The notes under the pieces: generated by a model
Seen by the model: only the letters and a program-made list of their open reading frames with translations
Told to the model about the DNA's origin: nothing
Databases searched by the model: none
Origin: Betaproteobacteria bacterium RIFCSPLOWO2_02_FULL_65_20
Lineage (GTDB): Bacteria > Pseudomonadota > Gammaproteobacteria > Burkholderiales > SG8-39
Reading direction: 5' to 3'
Length of the DNA: 33,334 nucleotides
Assembly: GCA_001770425.1 (NCBI GenBank)
Contig: MEQZ01000214.1
Location: forward strand, 3,588-36,921
Made by a program: the position numbers and the translations under genes
Part shown: positions 30,885 to 33,334 of the stretch, piece after piece
Numbering within the stretch: position 1 is the stretch's first letter
Layout: each line of letters starts with the position of its first letter

Positions 30885-32249
30885 TCACTCGGCCTGGGCG
30901 AGCATTTGTCGCACTAGCTGTTCAACCAGATTCGTATTCACCCGGCCGGCCTCGAATTCCGGGTGGCCCATCACGAAGTGCAGGAATGTCAGGGTCGTGC
31001 CGATGCCCGAGACCGAGAACTGCTCCAGCGCCCGTCGCATCCGCGCCAGCGCTTCGGTCCGGTCGGTACCGTAGACGATCAGCTTGCCCAGCATCGAATC
31101 GTAGTACATGGGAATGGTGTAACCGGCATAGCAGTGGGTGTCCAGCCGGATGTTCGGCCCCTGCGGCGGGTTCCACTCCACGATCCGGCCCGGACTGGGC
31201 CGGAATCCCTCGGCCGGCAGTTCCGCATTGATGCGGCATTCGATGGCATGGCCGCGGAAGATCACATCGGACTGCGAGAAGCGCAGCCGTTCTCCGCGGG
31301 CGACGCGGAACTGTTCCTGCACCAGATCGATACCCGTGATCATCTCGCTGACCGGATGCTCGACCTGGATTCGCGTGTTCATCTCCAGGAAGTAGAACTT
31401 CTCCGCATCCTGGTCGACGATGAACTCGACGGTCCCGGCGTTCTCGTAACGGATGTTCCGCGCCAGCGTGACCCCCGCCTGCCGGATCTCTTCGCGGAGC
31501 TCTTCCGTAATGGCCGGCGCCGGCGACTCTTCAACCAGCTTCTGATGCCGGCGCTGCAGAGAGCAGTCGCGCTCTCCCAGATGGATCACGTTTCCGAAGC
31601 GGTCTCCGAGCACCTGGACCTCGATGTGCCGGGCATTCGGGATATAGCGCTCAAGGTAGAGGCTATCGTCCCCGAAGGCCGCGCGGGCCTCGGCCGAGGC
31701 GGATCCGAACATCTGCTGCATCTCCCCGTAATCCATCACGATCTTCATGCCGCGGCCGCCGCCACCCGCGGCCGCCTTCATCATCACCGGAAGACCGATG
31801 CGCTCGGCAAGCTTCGCCGCCTCCGCGTAGGAATGGACCTTCTCCGACCCGGGGAGGATGGGCAGGCCGTACTGGCGGGCGAGCGCCCGGGCCTGCAGCT
31901 TGTTGCCCATCTCCTGGATCTGTTCGGGTCTCGGTCCTACGAACGTAATCCCCTGCGCGGCACAAGCCTGCGCCAATTCCGGCGACTCGGCCAGAAAACC
32001 GTAGCCCGGATGGATTGCGTCCGATCCCGTCCCGAGGGCGGCGGAAACGATGGCTTTGATGTTCAGATAGCTGTCGGTAGTGTTGGCCGGACCGATACAG
32101 ACGGCGCGGCCCGCAATCCGCACGGGCAAGCTGTCCCGATCGGCTTCTGAAAAGGCGAGGACGGTCTCGATTCCCAGCGCTTCGCAGGCCCGGATGATGC
32201 GGACCGCGATTTCGCCGCGATTGGCGATCAGAACGCGGGAGACGGTCAA
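30885..32249 (-). CDS. Biotin carboxylase subunit (AccC family)
   Basis: The protein has 454 residues with all biotin-carboxylase blocks: SRVLIANRGEIAVRIIRACE at the start, ATP-grasp glycine loop KAAAGGGGRGMKIV, RDCSLQRRHQKLVEESPAP, and ENAGTVEFIVDQD...YFLEMNTRIQVEHPVSEM. It carboxylates biotin on the adjacent carrier using ATP and bicarbonate. It starts with TTG 32249 overlapping the accB-like stop (TTGA). The third gene of the unit is an OadA-like carboxyltransferase, so this set probably serves a 2-oxoacid carboxylase and not only fatty acid synthesis. It is convergent with the Bug gene. Confidence 0.93.
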   Translation of the reverse strand: MTVSRVLIANRGEIAVRIIRACEALGIETVLAFSEADRDSLPVRIAGRAVCIGPANTTDSYLNIKAIVSAALGTGSDAIHPGYGFLAESPELAQACAAQGITFVGPRPEQIQEMGNKLQARALARQYGLPILPGSEKVHSYAEAAKLAERIGLPVMMKAAAGGGGRGMKIVMDYGEMQQMFGSASAEARAAFGDDSLYLERYIPNARHIEVQVLGDRFGNVIHLGERDCSLQRRHQKLVEESPAPAITEELREEIRQAGVTLARNIRYENAGTVEFIVDQDAEKFYFLEMNTRIQVEHPVSEMITGIDLVQEQFRVARGERLRFSQSDVIFRGHAIECRINAELPAEGFRPSPGRIVEWNPPQGPNIRLDTHCYAGYTIPMYYDSMLGKLIVYGTDRTEALARMRRALEQFSVSGIGTTLTFLHFVMGHPEFEAGRVNTNLVEQLVRQMLAQAE

Positions 32250-32809
32250 CTGCGAGCCCCCTTGCGAGAGCCCTTCGCGCCGGCCGAAGCGGCGGCCGCG
32301 GGCCGGACGCGGAAGAGAACATGCCCATACTCGATGAACTCGGCGTCCTGCACGCAGATCTCGGTGACCACGCCGCTCACGCCCGCCCGGACGGCGGTGA
32401 ATACTTTCATTACCTCGATCAGCCCGACCGTGGTATCGGCGGTCACCTCGGCGCCCACCGACACGAAGGGGGCGGCACCGGGTTCCGGCTTCGCATAGAA
32501 CCGCCCCATCAATGGCGCAACGATCGTGACTGTCCCGTCCTGCGCGCGAACTGCGTCCGCAGCCGCGGGTGCCGGCGCAACGGGTGCGGCGGCGACCGCC
32601 GCCGGGACAGCAGCGACCGGCGGCGCAGTCACCGACGGGGCGGGCACGGCCGCGCCCATGCCCGGCGGCGCGTTGCCCTTGCCGATCGTCACCTTCAGAT
32701 TTCCCACATCCAGCTGCAGAAAGTCGAAACTCGACCGATCCAGCGTTTCGACAAGCAGTGAAATTTGCCGGACTTCGTCATCGCTCAGCGAATCCAATGC
32801 GTTGCTCAC
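32246..32809 (-). CDS. Biotin carboxyl carrier protein
   Basis: The protein has 187 residues from GTG 32809 (MSNALDSLSDDEV), with AAGGAGAAG upstream. Residues 45-95 form a Pro/Ala linker; the biotinyl domain (about 95-170) has the attachment motif IEVMKVFTAV with K135. The usual motif is EAMKM; EVMK is found in AccB paralogues linked to other carboxylases. The C-terminus after residue 172 is a basic Ala/Gly/Ser tail. It carries carboxybiotin between the carboxylase and the carboxyltransferase. Its stop overlaps the start of the biotin carboxylase gene. Confidence 0.92.
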   Translation of the reverse strand: MSNALDSLSDDEVRQISLLVETLDRSSFDFLQLDVGNLKVTIGKGNAPPGMGAAVPAPSVTAPPVAAVPAAVAAAPVAPAPAAADAVRAQDGTVTIVAPLMGRFYAKPEPGAAPFVSVGAEVTADTTVGLIEVMKVFTAVRAGVSGVVTEICVQDAEFIEYGHVLFRVRPAAAASAGAKGSRKGARS

Positions 32810-32863
32810 TCTGTCTTCTCCTTCGTTCGTGACTCGATAATCACTTGTCCGCGCCGCTCGGAA

Positions 32864-33334
32864 TCAGCTCTGCACCAGCAGCGAATCGCTGCCCCGCTGC
32901 ACCTGCACGTAGCGCACCCGCTCGTGTTTGCCCAGTTCCTCGATCAGCGCGAGCAGGGGTATGCCCGCGCCCAGGTATTTCCTCGGCGGACCGGCCGCGC
33001 GCATCGCCCGGATCTCATCCTCGCCCTTCATGATGTAGCGCAGCAGGAACTCCTCGTCCGATACCCCGGGGCCGCCGAGCCTGCCCCGCAGTTCCTGCAG
33101 CGGGATATCGCGCATCCGTTTCGCAGCCATTTCTTTCAACTCTTTCGCCCTGGGGTTGGCAAGCAGCTTGTCCTTCAGGTTCTGATCCATCCACGGCTGA
33201 CCCGAATCTTCCCCGAAAACCCCCAGCGCAAACAGGATCAACTCGTCGATGACATGCTTGTAGCGTTCCCCCATGGTCACGTTGAGCGTGGACTGCGTAA
33301 CCACGAACTGCGAATGCGGCGTGATCATGATCGG
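32864..33334 (-). CDS. OadA/PycB-like carboxyltransferase subunit, C-terminal part (5' end outside window)
   Basis: The frame stays open to the window edge; 157 codons including the stop are visible. P-IMITPHSQFVVTQSTLNVTMGERYK matches the PYC/OADA conserved carboxylase domain (usual form VTPTSQ-VGTQ), and GPGVSDEEFLLRYIMKGEDE is its C-terminal block. The catalytic HMGL-like barrel would lie outside the window. The stop is 54 bp upstream of the accB-like start, in the same leftward unit. Proteins of this type transfer CO2 between biotin and pyruvate/oxaloacetate or a related 2-oxoacid. Which one cannot be told from the tail. Confidence 0.8.
   Translation of the reverse strand, partial: PIMITPHSQFVVTQSTLNVTMGERYKHVIDELILFALGVFGEDSGQPWMDQNLKDKLLANPRAKELKEMAAKRMRDIPLQELRGRLGGPGVSDEEFLLRYIMKGEDEIRAMRAAGPPRKYLGAGIPLLALIEELGKHERVRYVQVQRGSDSLLVQS

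Overview
The window is GC-rich, densely coded chromosomal DNA from a betaproteobacterium, most likely Burkholderiales or a close relative. The best evidence is the collinear block kefB-like / kdsD-kdsC-lptC-lptA-lptB-rpoN-ptsN-hprK-rapZ, an arrangement characteristic of that class (hprK and rapZ beside ptsN in particular), together with a Bug/TctC-type solute receptor. No rRNA, tRNA, CRISPR array, transposase or phage gene was seen.

Layout: (1) 1-3968 (+) is the end of a type IV pilus/type II secretion-like operon: a PilN/GspL-like fragment, a PilO/GspM-like protein, a small exported protein, a large PilX-like protein and a prepilin, mostly joined by ATGA overlaps. (2) 4014-5833 (+) holds a membrane class III adenylate cyclase overlapping a small membrane protein made of two copies of one unit. 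(3) 6015-7733 (-) is an orphan multi-pass histidine kinase with five 9-bp tandem repeats just before its start codon. (4) 7909-10301 (+) holds an ABC-2 permease, a helical-repeat protein and a second prepilin with a good sigma-54 promoter and a terminator. (5) 10470-12091 (-) is a complete hipBA toxin-antitoxin pair with an AT-rich upstream region. (6) 12393-16146 (-) encodes a PglL/Wzy-type ligase and a KefB-like antiporter. (7) 16204-23956 (+) is the LPS block (Kdo synthesis, Lpt transport) followed by rpoN and the nitrogen-PTS/HPr kinase/RapZ genes; hpf, usual between rpoN and ptsN, is missing. (8) 24118-28522 (-) holds mutY, a cN-I type 5'-nucleotidase, and a spermidine-synthase-like membrane protein split into two overlapping genes. 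(9) 28582-28862 (-) holds two C-terminal gene remnants (Bug receptor, acyl-CoA ligase). (10) 28967-30816 (+) holds a polysaccharide-deacetylase-like protein and an intact Bug receptor. (11) 30885-33334 (-) is a three-subunit biotin-dependent carboxylase with an OadA/PycB-like carboxyltransferase, cut by the window edge.

The clearest unexplained signal is a family of four dispersed palindromic elements (cores of 42-50 bp inside roughly 110-130 bp of shared flanking sequence) at 5847, 21330, 22978 and 25261, one of them inverted. They lie only between genes, and one occupies the site where hpf is expected. A second hairpin pair at 24029 and 24121 shares a core, and the latter encodes the last residues of MutY. 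A third palindrome lies in the variable linker of RpoN. Together they suggest active spread of small palindromic elements in this genome.

Functionally, RpoN in this window could drive the prepilin at 9582 through its sigma-54 promoter, and the PglL-like ligase could modify pilins, although neither link is proved by sequence alone.
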